NCBI GenBank assembly: GCA_033977485.1
Contig: CM066987.1
Coordinates: 86,274,588-86,338,587 of the forward strand
Direction: 5' to 3'
DNA from: Hydrangea macrophylla
Lineage: Eukaryota > Streptophyta > Magnoliopsida > Cornales > Hydrangeaceae
DNA length: 64,000 nucleotides
The first letter of the stretch is position 1. Each line of letters opens with the position of its first letter. This document shows positions 11,170 to 23,400 of this stretch, one piece after another. The notes below the pieces were generated by a model. It made no database searches and was not told the DNA's origin. It saw only the letters and a program-made list of their open reading frames with translations. The position numbers and the translations under genes were made by a program.

Positions 11170-11775
11170 TCAGTCATCGCCATAAGTAGCCATCAAAAGG
11201 TCAAGCGAGTCGGCCTGATGAAGTCGCTGAATATGGGAGGGGCCTGCCCCAAAATTACAACTGTAAGAGGTCAATAATGAAGCAGGTCCAGGAGCATCTG
11301 CCTCAGGCAAGGCTGGCTCGAGTGCAAGTGCCTCCTCAAGGTCGACTGCGAAGTCGTCCCAACCCAAGCCATCCTCCTCAGCGTCCTCAATAATAGGAGC
11401 AAGTACAACGTCACTGTCACCGTCATCCTCAACAGCGGGGACGACTGGTGGAGGCATCTCTAGCTATGCAAGGTGAGCTTGCACAACCTGAATCTCAAGG
11501 GGTAGATAGAAGGCATCGCTGTTCACCAAGCGAACCATCTCTACAAGCACTAAGCGCTGGATCTCGATAAAGTACAGAATCTCAAGGCGGGCACGAGGCA
11601 AGTCGACCAGTCCTAACAAATGAATCTGGTGCCAGAGGTCTAACTTGACGATAGCAGCTGCACGCTGCCCAATGTTGGTGAAATAAAGTATCGCAGAAGC
11701 TGGTACTATCGCTCCCACGGTAACCCAATGCCCTCCAAAAGCATCAGGTACAAAAAGGGGCTGTGCTGGATCCAT
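11170..11775 (-). pseudogene. Extra pre-gag reading frame of element B, function unknown
   Basis: Between the primer-binding site and gag, a frame of about 200 codons starts MDPAQPLFVPDAFGGHW and ends LLMATYGDD, interrupted by one TAG at 11464-11466. Its second half is strongly acidic (EDDGDSD, EDAEEDGLGWDD, DLEEALALEPALPEAD). I do not recognise the product. Its length, sensible composition and position suggest it was once a real element-encoded frame, and the TAG a decay mutation. It could also be a chance frame in the leader. Confidence 0.4.
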
Positions 11776-11952
11776 ACCTGAAAAAGGTACTAACTTAAAT
11801 CAGGACAGTGATAATCTTAGGCGTTTGGGTTCTGAGTCTACCCTCCCTGTCATAACATCGGGTGCAAAGCTTAAGCTAACAGATCGTGGAATCGGGTCTA
11901 AACTGGTAAACCCTAACCTGGCTAAACTCATTCTGAGATAAATAATAACCTG

Positions 11953-11964
11953 GCTCTGATACCA
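11953..11964 (-). other. Primer-binding site of element B (tRNA-Met type)
   Basis: Minus-strand TGGTATCAGAGC, the usual match to initiator tRNA-Met in plant retrotransposons, 8 bp inside the end of the 5' LTR. It fixes the LTR boundary and the orientation. Confidence 0.9.
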
Positions 11965-12664
11965 CTAAATTCTGTCACACCCCGACGTAGCATAAATAAG
12001 GGAAGCGTTTAATTTCCTTTATGGACCCGTAGGTCGCGACAGTTTAAAGGATCGATTCCGTCCCAAACGTCGAACAACAAAACATAATAATCAGAGCAGA
12101 GCAATCAAGGCTTACAAAAGTTTTACTAACTTATTACATCTTACGATACGGGGTCAACTAAGGCACAGACCGCCTTAACACAAAACAATAACTTATCATC
12201 TATTACAGCCATCCTTATAAACATACAGTTTAAAACTTAAAACATATAACTTAAATATACAATGATGATAACAATTCTCTTCCAAAAGCAGCCGTTCTCA
12301 ATTAGCATAGTCATAAGATTCCTCCTAACTATAACCTGAAAAGCCTGAACACGAATGTCCAGGACGCATCAACGTCGTCAGCTTCAAGAAGCTGGTGAGT
12401 ATTAAAAACATAACTTTAAATGTAAAACATACTCATTTACAAATTTTTCCTTTTTAAATTTGTAAAAATCAACGGTTTCACCATGGAAAGAATTCAATTA
12501 TAAAACAACGGGGAAAGTATTTAAAAGTCGTTCATTCATTAAAACATATATTCGTGTATGAGACAATGCACCACACTCATCTTACCGACTCTTTTCTCTC
12601 GACAAATCACAACAACCCACTATCTCACTCTAGTATCTTTGAAACACTAAGGTAGCCACACTTT

Positions 12665-13002
12665 AGCAACGGGGTGCCAGGGAATGTCCAGTTTGCCTCA
12701 CACTTCGGTCCGGGGTACCAGGGAGTGTCCAATGCCTCACACTTTGAATACCTAAATCGCCATGCAAATACCGGAGGAACCCTCACACAGTATCCAGACT
12801 CGGGTATCAGGGAGTGTCCGTAGGCCACACTTTAACACTACTATGGGTGCTAGGGAGTGTCCAAGTTCGGCGTCACACACTTTAACGCTACCATGGGCGT
12901 CAGGGAGTGTCCAAATTTGCCACCGTCGCTTTACAAAGATACTCTCACCGCAATCTCAACATGTCACACTTTGGTACACCATAACCAGGGAGTGTCCACC
13001 AC
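12665..13002. repeat. Diverged CAGGGAGTGTCC tandem repeats in LTR of B
   Basis: About six units of 55-65 bp, each with a GGGTGCCAGGGAGTGTCCAA-like core followed by CTCACACTTT or a variant. They sit in the inner part of the 5' LTR, downstream of the presumed transcription start. Divergence between units is considerable. Confidence 0.65.
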
Positions 13003-13047
13003 ACAATCTCAATCTCAATCTCAATCTCAATCTTAATCTCAATCTCA
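13003..13047. repeat. CAATCT hexanucleotide microsatellite
   Basis: About seven copies of CAATCT with one C-to-T change, directly after the AGGGAGTGTCC repeats. Confidence 0.9.
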
Positions 13048-13334
13048 TACTCTTTCCATACTGACCATTACTCTTTTCCACACTGACTGACACCCATATG
13101 CATGTACCACTGACTCCATATGTATGTCATGAAACTTAAACATAAAGGAATTCGCTGAATTAAAGGAACAACGTACGTACGGGGATCGATAAGTCATAAT
13201 ACATTGTTTAATCTTTTCCAACATAACCAATAGTATTCTGTTTTAATAAAATTCCCAAACAGAACCTTAACAGTGCTTTAAATTAATCCAAACAGTCCCT
13301 TATACGAAAACACACAAAAACCAGAAACTGCCAG

Positions 13335-13530
13335 AAGTCGCGCGCACGGGCTGCTCGTGCGAAAGGTCGCTCGCGCGAAAGATATCTCGCCCGACCCTCG
13401 CTCGCGTGACCTGCCTATTTCCATTTTATTATATAAAACCTTTTCTGTCTGCCAGAAACCACACAGCTCGCGCGCGCGGCTCGCTCGCGCAAAAGGTCGC
13501 TCACGCGGGCCGCTCGCGCGATCGTGGCGT
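13335..13530. repeat. CG-rich CTCGCGCGAGCG-like blocks in LTR of B
   Basis: Dense CpG sequence built from variants such as GGTCGCTCGCGCG and GGCTCGCTCGCGC, in two clusters split by an AT-rich stretch. Very similar motifs occur in the unrelated Athila element D (44600-44700, 49705-49990, 57425-57530). Confidence 0.6.
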
Positions 13531-15535
13531 GAGATGAAGCAGAGGCTTCATCTTCTTCGTGGAGAATACCCTGTTTCAGATTTTTAGGGGTCTTTTGACC
13601 CATTTTCAAAACTGAATTTAACTAAGCCTTATAATATATGTTTCTCTTTGTTTTTCAATGAGGATTAAGAATGCATGACAAATTTTTACATGAATCAATC
13701 TATAACTCAAGAATTTTATGAAAAACTAAAAGATCACAAAACTAATTTTCCTATATACTTTTTGATATGAATGAATTAAGCTCTAAAACTTCAAACATAG
13801 TATATATGATGTATAATCTTTCATAATCATCTCTAAAAATGGATTTTGGTTAAGTTTAGAAATTCATGATTTTCAAGCTATGGAACTTCAACGTAAAATC
13901 AACCATGGTGATTTTCAGATTAAGTTATAAAAACAAAATCAAGACATGTATTACATTGGGAGTAATTTAATAATACTCACTGATTGGAAAGAATGTGTGT
14001 TTGTTGAGAAAGAATAAGACCAAACAAGAAATACTCCAAGCTTGGCTATGGAGTTTAAGAGCTCTCTCTCTCACTACAATTCTGAAATTCTCTGTGTATC
14101 TCTCTCAATTCTCTTTGGTTTAACAATGTGCAGAAAGTGAAGTCTGAAATGTGAGCTCTATGTGTGTTTATATAGACCTTAAGAACTTGGAGGCCAAGAA
14201 ATTTTTTATGAACTTACTTAACAAACTAAATTGGGTTTTACAAATCCTTGATTACCAACTATTAGTTATTAAAACTACAGATGTGTGTGTGTGTGATATA
14301 TAATTACACAGATTCACATACGTATATATATACATTCTCAAGCACTGAAGGGGCAAAAATAGGTTAGTAGGGGTCACACCCAAAGTGTTTGGCACTCCAA
14401 GCTTTTGGCACAAAAATGACACATACATGGATTTGTTTTCCAAACATGGCCCTATCCAACGATTAGTTTCCATAATTAGAAATAAAGTAAATGTCATGTC
14501 TTTGCTTTAGATCACTTCCAAAATTTGTGAAAGTTTAGCACAGCGCGGACAGTTTTGGACATAAACTGGTATTTTCGTGGCGCAGTGTCCGTCACTAAAA
14601 TACAGAAAATTCATTTTAACGTAAGAAATAGTTTTCTGGTTTTATAGAAATACTGATTGAGTTAAAAGTAATCATTTTCACCGTTTTGAAATACAGTTTT
14701 GAAATCTAACACAGGTATTGCTAAATTTTATAAAATTACAGTTTGACCCCAATAAGAATTTTAAACATGAAATCAGACAAGAAATAAATTTTACACATAA
14801 GAATTGTAATAAAAGTGGACAATAAATATTAAATATGACAATGCAAATGAATGAAAATGCAGGTTATTACATGAAGTCCCACACATGAAGATCTTTCCCT
14901 TTTTAAATCAAAAGCCCCACACATGGAGGTCTTTCACCGAAAATCCTTTTTTGTGCATTTTCACGATGCACATGTTTATGACCAATTTCATAATCATGCA
15001 TATCTCATACTTATGAAATACAAATTAACAATACTATGAGAGATGAACAAGCATATTGATAATCTTTCATAAAACCTAAGCACAGGCAAAAATTCATGGA
15101 TTTCTACACAAATATACTATAAAAACTTCTATGAAAGCAAGTAGACATGTTTTCCACTTCCATTTAAACACATAAGCACATAAGCATCTAGAGAAAAGCA
15201 CATAAGCAGCTACATCATTTAGGCCAAATTTGAAGAGAACTAGGTTTGGATTATTTGCACGTCAAACATGTACCAAACCACATAGTCTTCTAGATTCATA
15301 CTAGTTAACATACAATACATTGTATTACAGAGTTAATTATATGAACTACCTCAACTCTTTAGAAAATTCTTCCAAGAAAATCATTTGGGGCTTTTTCCAA
15401 ACAAAGGTATCCCCACGTGCTCCTTGTTGCAAGGATCGATAAACTCCGAAGGAGGCATAGCAAGAAATCACCCGAGCAAGATAAGATCGCCTCTTGAAGT
15501 CTTGGAAAGTTTGAAGCTTTGAGCTTCCATGGCCA

Positions 15536-15541
<6 letters not shown>

Positions 15542-15590
<49 letters not shown>
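15542..15590. repeat. GA dinucleotide microsatellite
   Basis: About 24 perfect GA units. The Ser-Leu repeat frames on the other strand are artefacts of this array. Confidence 0.95.
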
Positions 15591-15592
<2 letters not shown>

Positions 15593-15639
15593 ACCACACC
15601 AAATTGACTTAATTGTCACACTTTCTTTTGCATGATTTG

Positions 15640-15835
15640 TCACCATTTAAACAGTGACAACTTTGTCACAATTCATAGCACATAGCAGTGACCTCAAAAA
15701 TTTTATGACAAAAAAATAATTGTCATGGCTCATAATAGTGACAAAATTTGTTACTGCTTTAAACAGTGACAAAATTTGTTACTGCTTTAAACAGTGACAA
15801 AAACTAGTACTTTGTAATGGTTTATAACAGTGACA
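15640..15835. repeat. GTGACAAA-type inverted and tandem repeats
   Basis: Many short copies of CAGTGACAAA and its complement TTTGTCAC. In the middle, a 28-bp unit (GTGACAAAATTTGTTACTGC then TTTAAACA) is repeated twice almost perfectly, about 15737-15800. GTGACAAA followed by TTTGTTAC is an imperfect palindrome, so the region could fold extensively. It could be the end of a DNA transposon or a MITE remnant; the family is unknown. Confidence 0.6.
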
Positions 15836-17090
15836 AACACAATCCTAAGTTCAATTTTTGCACAGCTCATAAACTAGTTACCAAATGAATTAACATGAAA
15901 TAGTACTTTGAAAAAGGAGAAATACCAAAATGGGCGCCACACTAAGCTTAACTACTGGAGAAAAATATTTTACTTGAGGATTACCATTGTATTTCAGCAT
16001 GTAACATTTGTTTTTTTTTTTTTTTTTGCAAAGGATTTCAGCATGTAACATGATTGTAGTATAAGTTTTGACTCCAAAAAACATGTACAAAACCCAAGAA
16101 GCTTGATGGCAATTTCGTGAGATCCTGAGATCGAACATCAGGGCAAACTCAACAAGCGAAAAAATAAAGCCTTATCACCAAGACGCCATGTGGGAAACTC
16201 CAAGTTTATTACCCAACCACGGGTAATAAAATAGGCTCGGTAGTAGACTTCATATGTTACCAAATAAAAAAAAAATTGTAAATCCCAATTATCATTATAC
16301 CATTCTCAGCGTCAACACTATGGCGTTTGAAATACCAATGATCTTTCTTGGATTCTTTTAAGAATAGTGCTACTCGATTTATATTCCACATTTAGTTATC
16401 AACACATATAGCACATTTTACTGCTGTATGTGTTGGAACCAAATATGAAAATCATATAAGTATTCTTTAAAGAAATGCCTTAGCATCAATCAGAACACAA
16501 CCATTTTGGGGGGAAATAATTGTGTTATCCAGGTTTGGACCTATATGTGATGCCATGTGCTCAAAATTGCTGCCATCAATGACTATATCCTCGTGCCACC
16601 TGTAACGCCACACAAGAAACATGGTGGTCCTCAACCACATAATTCCCTTCTTTATAGAAAGAGCACTGGTTCAATTTTGCAAAGGATAGGAAGGATAAAA
16701 GAGATGATAATTTAGCAAAATTTTTAAAAAGAAAAGAAAAAATAAACAAAGAAAGTTTCAAATATTTTTAAGAAATTTTGGGTTTTTCACATTATTTGAG
16801 TAAAGGAAAAATATTATGAAAATTGGCTTTCCTTTTTTCTTTTCGTTTTTTAATCACTAAATTCATAAACTAAACAAAATATTAGTACCCAACTAAGGGG
16901 ATGCTCCATAATAAACATCTGCTATTATTAGCATTTTACAGCTACAAAACAAACATACAACATTGACTGACGCACGTGTCAAACAATAGACTGTGTGACA
17001 CTATACAATACCCAAATTCTGATATCCAGAATCCAATTATTGACTATAAGTACACTCACACACACACACACATGTATATATTGTTTGCTA

Positions 17091-17474
17091 TCACGGACAA
17101 TTAGCTGAAAATCCCTGACCCCCATAATAGAAATTGATTCCAAGGTCACTGCCATTCGCTTCTTCCATAAGTATATCATAGCAGAGAGGATTTGTAACCA
17201 CATATTTTATCAGTTGTGGTGGATCTCTGAGGGTGTTTGAATTGTCCACATATTTAATATTACGAAAATAGCTTGCTTTTGTGAAACCTTCAGATGGAAA
17301 ATGACCGCTTCCCATTTGGGTTGTTGTGTGATGGCCCTTAGATCTGTTATTTGTAATCTCTCCACCAAATTCTAATTGAGATGCACCTTTCGCAAAGCCT
17401 GTGAATAAGGAACCAGGCCAGTATCCTATTAATGTGCCTGCCACTTGGAGCCACCAATTTCCACTCAGTTTGTC
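17091..17474 (-). CDS. Neprosin gene, exon 7 (residues 268-394 and stop)
   Basis: Acceptor TTCAG at 17475-17479; the exon starts [10 protein letters not shown] and ends SANCP before TGA (17091-17093). It holds [14 protein letters not shown] (Glu302 and Glu306), [17 protein letters not shown] and YYGGQG, the C-terminal half of the catalytic domain. Confidence 0.93.
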   Translation of the reverse strand, partial: DKLSGNWWLQVAGTLIGYWPGSLFTGFAKGASQLEFGGEITNNRSKGHHTTTQMGSGHFPSEGFTKASYFRNIKYVDNSNTLRDPPQLIKYVVTNPLCYDILMEEANGSDLGINFYYGGQGFSANCP

Positions 17475-20400
17475 CTGAATTTGATTTATTTTGTAAATGT
17501 TGGTCAATAATATTCATTTTATTTGTGAAAGTAAGTTCAAAAACAATTAAAAAAAACAAGGGTTAAATTATAGATACACTTGCTCTAGTCAACACATTTT
17601 TCAATTTACTCCTTGCTTCAAAAGGGTGTCTGTTATCACCATGGCGTGGACTAATGTACAACCATTAGTAAATTAGTTAAATTTCATGTACATAGCTTAT
17701 AGAGGGAAGGGGAGAGGTGCATGTAAAAATGCACTATCCTTGTGAGGTGAATATTGTGTCATGACCCAAAATTTCGAATGTCAAATTATGCAAATTCATG
17801 TTAATTTTGTTTACTATTAGACTTTGGGCCAATTTTTTTTTAATTTTTTTTTGGTTACTAACCGTAGTTAAATTTCAATGCTAAGTTAATTTAACCAACG
17901 TTAGCATTTAATACTAATGACCCTGGGATATTTTAAATTGGGAGACTTGGTGCAGGGCCCCTAAGGTTGGGCTAAGTTGGACTAAAGGACAAGCCATAAT
18001 CAAAAACCCACACAAGTACACACTCTAAAAAAACTTTCCCTCCCAAAGTCTTCTAAAATTTTAACTTTCCCTCAAAGTTCTATAAAATTTTAAATTTCAC
18101 TCTAAATGACAAAATTGTCCATGGAACCTAAGTTCACTCTAAATGGCAAAATTTCACTCTAAATTTCACTCTAAATGGCAAAATTGTCCATGAAGAATTT
18201 GTTGACTTCGGTCATTGGTGGGATCAAGCTCAAATGTGGTTTGGACTTGACAAATTTGCATTGAAAATCAGGTTTTTGGGACTTAATTGGCATGGGATGG
18301 CATGCTAAGGTGGAGGATAATTACAGTTGTGCTTTTGGAATTTGTATGGAATTTTGGATTTGTTTTTGGATGATCCGTTAGCTTGCAAACATTTGGTGGA
18401 CATTGTTGAAAATTGTGGCAATATTTGGAAGGTTTGAAGTTTTGGAAAGTTCGCTCAGCTTGGGAAATTGAGTGTATGGAAATTTGCTTGAAGTAGAAGA
18501 AAGGAATTAGTTGGTTGATTTGTCGGCAGTCCGTTCGGACGAGTCTCGCACAAGCGAGCTTCAGTGGTAGCTCTATGCGAGAATTGTAGTATAACTTTAT
18601 GAAATCTCACTCAACTAGATGTCTGCCCGAGCGGCTGCGCAAGCAATAATGGGATTTTCTGACAGCAAGATAAGGAAAGTTATATACAATTTTGAATTCC
18701 TAATTTGGTTTTGGTAGCAAATCCTTGGCATATTGAAATAGGGAATAGATGGAGCCCTATATAAGGACTCTTTGAGGTCAATTAGTGATAACTTGAAGTC
18801 ATTGAATTTAGGACTTATTGTTCTTGAAGAAACTTTACATCTTTTCAAAGAGACAGACAGTATTGTTCTTAATTTGTAGAACCTTAGCGTTCAATTAGGA
18901 TCTCTATTTTTTAGCATCTTAAGTATTTGTGAGGTTTTGTTTAGAGAGATCATCTGTTTTAATTTGGTGAGGGTTTTTAACTCTCGTTTGGGCACTGCGA
19001 TCATATGTTTGAATTAGTGGATTTGTTCCTTGGGTGTGATGTATGGACGTAGGCATATTTGGCCGAACCACACATAAATCTTGTGTTCTTGTGTGTGATT
19101 GGTGTTTTTTTTTTTTATTATCTTTTCTTTCTCGTTTGAATTAATCTTTGTTTGTTAGGCCTTCCGCAAAACAAAATGGAGCATAACTTAGTTTAACATG
19201 CATATATATTTAAATGAGTACACATCGAGTTCTAAAAGACCTAAATTTCTCATATTTTTAGGGCTTTTAGGTTGTGTTTTTCCAGTTTATTTGATATAAA
19301 GAATAAAGAATAAAATTTCAATATTTGGAAAGGGAAAACAAACAAAAAGAAAAGTACCTGGAATATTGTTATGGTCACCTCAAATGTGTCCCCATTGTAG
19401 GTGGAAACATTTCTAAATGCAGACCCCAGAGCAAAATTTTTATTTGTTTGCATAAAACCTTGGCAAAGAAGATTATAGCAACCTGTCTTGTTGTATCCAT
19501 CACTCTGATCGGCGGCCGCCACATCAAATTTATGTTGATTAGATGAAATAGATACAAAAAAAAATAGCAAATTAATACCCGAAAATACTAACAGTGATTT
19601 TTGAAAAATCCCATTTTGACCTAATTAAACAATCAATCGCCAACTAAACACCAAGAAATTTACAATTGCATTGTTCTTTCTCGTGGGACGTGTAGAAATT
19701 ATCAGAGGCTATAAGTTATGTATGAAGATAGGGAAAATAAAACTATCATAGGCTATAATTTTGTATGAAGATAGGGAAAATAAAATGAGGTTTAGAGATT
19801 GGACATAGAAACATTATAAAATTGGAGAGCATGAGCCTCCAACCTCAAATTGATAGCATGAAGTAGAAAATCTCATCCCCAGCTTATAACTGAAAGCAAA
19901 TGATAGTTACTTTATTTTTTTTTTAACAAAATAAATTAAAAATGAAGAAGACAACATAGTTATAGTTTCTAATTATAAATTCAGAAAATTCTGAACACAT
20001 GATATGTAATGCATTTTAGTCCGACTTTTGAAAAATCAACAAAATCAACGGTTAACTTACTGTCCAATATATGAAGAATCTTGTTTGATTATCACCATAT
20101 AAATCAGGAAAAACCTAAAAAATGAAAGAAAGATATTCAGTCAACAATGTCAAAGGTTGGTTAATAAGTGATGAAAAATGTTCTAAAATTTTATAGATAA
20201 ATGCTGGGAAAAAAAAATCGTTATACCAGACGGCTTGATCGGACTAGCAAGTTTTATTGGCAGGATAGTAGGGGTGTCAACCAGTCGATTTGGTTCGTTT
20301 TCCTAGATTTTTCAAAGTTTAAAACCGATCGCATCCTCGTTTTGTCGGTTTTCCTCGGTTCCGTTGGTTTTAATTAATCTTTGTGTAATTTTTAAAAAAT

Positions 20401-23400
20401 CGACTGAACCGATTGATATTTTTTGGTTCAGGCGGTCTGGTTGGTTTTTTGTAACACCCCTACTAGCTAGTAGCAGGGTCGGTTGACGGGTTGGTCCACC
20501 GAGGTCACTACATTTTTCAATTTCCTGGTTATTTCGTATTTCAAAGTTATTGAATTGTTTGAGGGCATTGGTGTAAAATGTTACATATTGATCATTAATT
20601 GATATAAAAGGATGGGAAATTCTATCTACATACCTATCTGCTTTATACACCCACCCGTTGCATTAAATAGTCGTACAAGAGGTGTTTATAATACAGCAAG
20701 TGAGTGTAAAGAGCAATGAAGTGGATACATATAGACTTTCCATAAAAGGATTTTTCAAAGATTCTACAATAAATTAAAAAACTCATGGAGACTTACATTC
20801 CAACCAGCCTCAATAGTGTTTAAACCTTGTTGACTATTTGAAACGAGCCAAATTTGAGATAGGCTAAATTCTCCCATCTCCGTTGTTGGATTCCATACAT
20901 TAATTGATGCCCTTCCACCATAGAAAGTGTCATTGTTAATGGCCTGAGCTGTGGCATACTAATCCACATACACATCAAAATAAACAAAATAGTTAGATAC
21001 ATGAAAATATGATTATGAATCACATATAGCTCATAGAGTTTGAAAAGACCTGTACATATAATAGATCATAGATGTATCAGTGTGTTCTTTAAAAGTTTGC
21101 GGCTCTACTAATCAATTAGCCTCTAACGTTTGACCTAACTGATCTGATATGCAGAACATATTGATAATTTGATATGTATAAATCCGAAATCTATTGAAAC
21201 TCCCAAACAGGGGTGCTGTTTAGGAGGCCTATGTAGCCTTGGAAATCTTGAAGGTTGTTTTTGGGCGGTCCATCTTGTATGATTTGGGTTGTATAATGGT
21301 GGTATTAGTCACCACACTTTATATCAATGAAACTTGCCGTTCAAAAAAAAAAAAAAAAAAATCCGAAATCTAAAAAATAAGGTAATGTATTGTAAATAAA
21401 GAATCTGGAATAGAAGCAATATCAAAACAAAAAATCGAGGCTAGTGTTTGACACGATTGTGTCTCTGACGATACAATTATCTTTCACTTTACTATAAAGA
21501 GACATCAAATAAGAAAATATGACGAATATACTATTGTTTGTACTCTTTCAGGCACAGAGTATATATATGCATGTAGGAGCTCCACAAACTCAATTAATCA
21601 ATCGATTCTAAATGAGTTAAAACATGTTATATTTGTAGGCAATAAGGTGACTCTGTCCAAATCATTAAAACATTTTATTTATGAATCCAAAATCATTAGG
21701 ATGTATGTTACTTCCAAAACCTTTAGGATGTATAATTTTCCTATATATTATTGTATATGCGTCCAAATATTTTTGGTCTTCCATGGACACCCTCAAAATA
21801 AATAAAACATATTGTTCTCTTTAGTGGAACAAAGCAAGGTAACAAAGTCTGATTAAAAACAAAAAGAAAGAAAGGCAAGGTGACAATTATGTGTATATAT
21901 ATATATATATACACTAGTCTTACATCACGTGCATTGCACGTGATTGAGAACGAAAGCAAAATTTTAATAAATTGATGCATCAAACTGGTTAAACGATATT
22001 CACAAGCTTGTACTCTTGTTTGAATACCAAGTTGAAGACCATGCGGATCAATTGTTAAGAGCAACACAAAAGTAACGTGACCTATTGTTTTATTCTTCTA
22101 TTGTTTTGGTTTCTTTTTCTAGTTTGGGACACGTGAACTATTCAAGAATAATACTAATAATTATCATTTAAATCTAAAATTAGAAACATATTATTTATCC
22201 TAGGTATTTTTTAGTAATTATATATTTAACCATCGCGTTAGTATAAATATATCTCCATTAATAAAAATAACTGATAAACTGCTAATTAACAGGCTGACTC
22301 CCAAATATAAATTCAGTAATTTTTTTTTTTAAAATGGTTTTGTGATTCATTAACTTCATATAATTATCATAACAAATCAACAAGTTACACAGTATACTAA
22401 AGTAAAGGATCGGATAACGTAATATCTATGTTCAATGTTTCTTCTTCTAACTTATTTGTTTTTAGTTTAGATGTGATTTTTGATAAAGTACAAATGATGC
22501 TATTTACATATTAAAAATGGTGTAGCTCTTTATTGTACTACGCACTCAGTTTATATGATTTTATCAGAATCACATATAAAAATGCAATAATTTGTGTTCC
22601 CCTTTTTATTTACAATTTTATTTTGTTGTTTTTAATCCACACATTATAATTACTCAATAAATAAAAAGCAAATTTAAAACTAATTTCTATGTTCATGTTC
22701 AAATAAAATAGTACTTGATCATCTAAATAAGAAATAACTATAAAATACGATATATGAAAGTGTTTGTGAAGGTTTGAAAATGGATAGATATTCTATAATT
22801 CTTGTTCAATTACTCATCATTTTGAACAAAAACAGTCCAAAACAACTATTAAAACATTAAATATTAAGTTAATATATAGTTGGAAATATTGAATTTTATG
22901 GGATTAACTCGTATGTGATGTATCTTATAGTTTGGCTATCTGCATGGCTGAATTCCAAGAATAGTTGGCTTAAGTTTATTACTGTTGTCAGTATCCTATT
23001 TTGTTTTTAAAGAATAGAAATGCTAGATAAAAACACCCAATATTTCATATACACAAACTATCCCTCGCACCAAATATTTTGCATTATTTATTGTGCTACT
23101 TTCGTTTGAGTTCAATTTAATTTGTGGGATGCTTGTTATTGAAAACTCATAGTGAGCCCAACTATGTACGTCACTGATTCCTTGGTTTTGTTGGAATAAC
23201 CTATTCAATTAGTGGTATTTCGGTAGCAAATGTATTTATTTTGGTATTATCATTATTCTTAGGATTTTTTTTTTAAAGGATTTTGGTGTTACTTTAATAA
23301 TATTTATATATTTAGGGTTTTTGAAAAGGTTAAACACTGCCATTCTACGCAAAGAAAGCTTAGATCGATTCAGCCTATACCCTCAAACAAAAGGGTCATA

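Larger units (their letters stand above)
5472..14871 (-). mobile_element. Element B: decayed Tekay/Del chromovirus (Ty3/gypsy)
   Basis: On the minus strand, from right to left: 5' LTR (11973-14871), a 12-base primer-binding site matching initiator tRNA-Met, a pre-gag frame, gag, RT, RNase H, integrase with a C-terminal chromodomain, polypurine tract, and part of the 3' LTR (5472-6772). The rest of that LTR is cut off by element A. The domain order and chromodomain type fit the Tekay/Del lineage. The reading frame has several stops, two frameshifts and no protease core, so the copy is dead. The two LTR copies differ at roughly 47 of 1300 compared positions by eye, so the insertion is not recent. 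Confidence 0.9.
11973..14871 (-). repeat. 5' LTR of element B (2899 bp)
   Basis: On the minus strand it starts TGTAATAACC and ends TGTGACA, 8 bp before the primer-binding site. The part at 13569-14871 matches the surviving 3' LTR at 5472-6772. It contains a TATA box near 14165-14175, CG-rich blocks at 13335-13530, a CAATCT hexanucleotide array and a diverged AGGGAGTGTCC repeat. The outer flank at 14872-14876 is TGAAG; the matching target copy would be left of the window. Confidence 0.85.
14877..17090. other. Intergenic DNA between element B and the neprosin gene
   Basis: AT-rich sequence without convincing coding potential. It holds a GA microsatellite (15542-15590), a cluster of GTGACAAA-type inverted repeats (15640-15835) and a T run (16010-16027). 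The stretch next to 17091 should contain the 3' UTR and polyadenylation signals of the neprosin gene, which I could not place. Confidence 0.5.

Noticed and set aside
11953..11964. Match to part of a tRNA
   Set aside because: It is the primer-binding site of element B; no cloverleaf surrounds it.
15346..15646. Open frames coding long Ser-Leu repeats on the minus strand
   Set aside because: They are only the translation of the GA microsatellite.
20820..21023. 67-codon minus-strand frame starting in intron 3
   Set aside because: It overlaps exon 4 of the neprosin gene in the wrong frame; the spliced frame has all family motifs.
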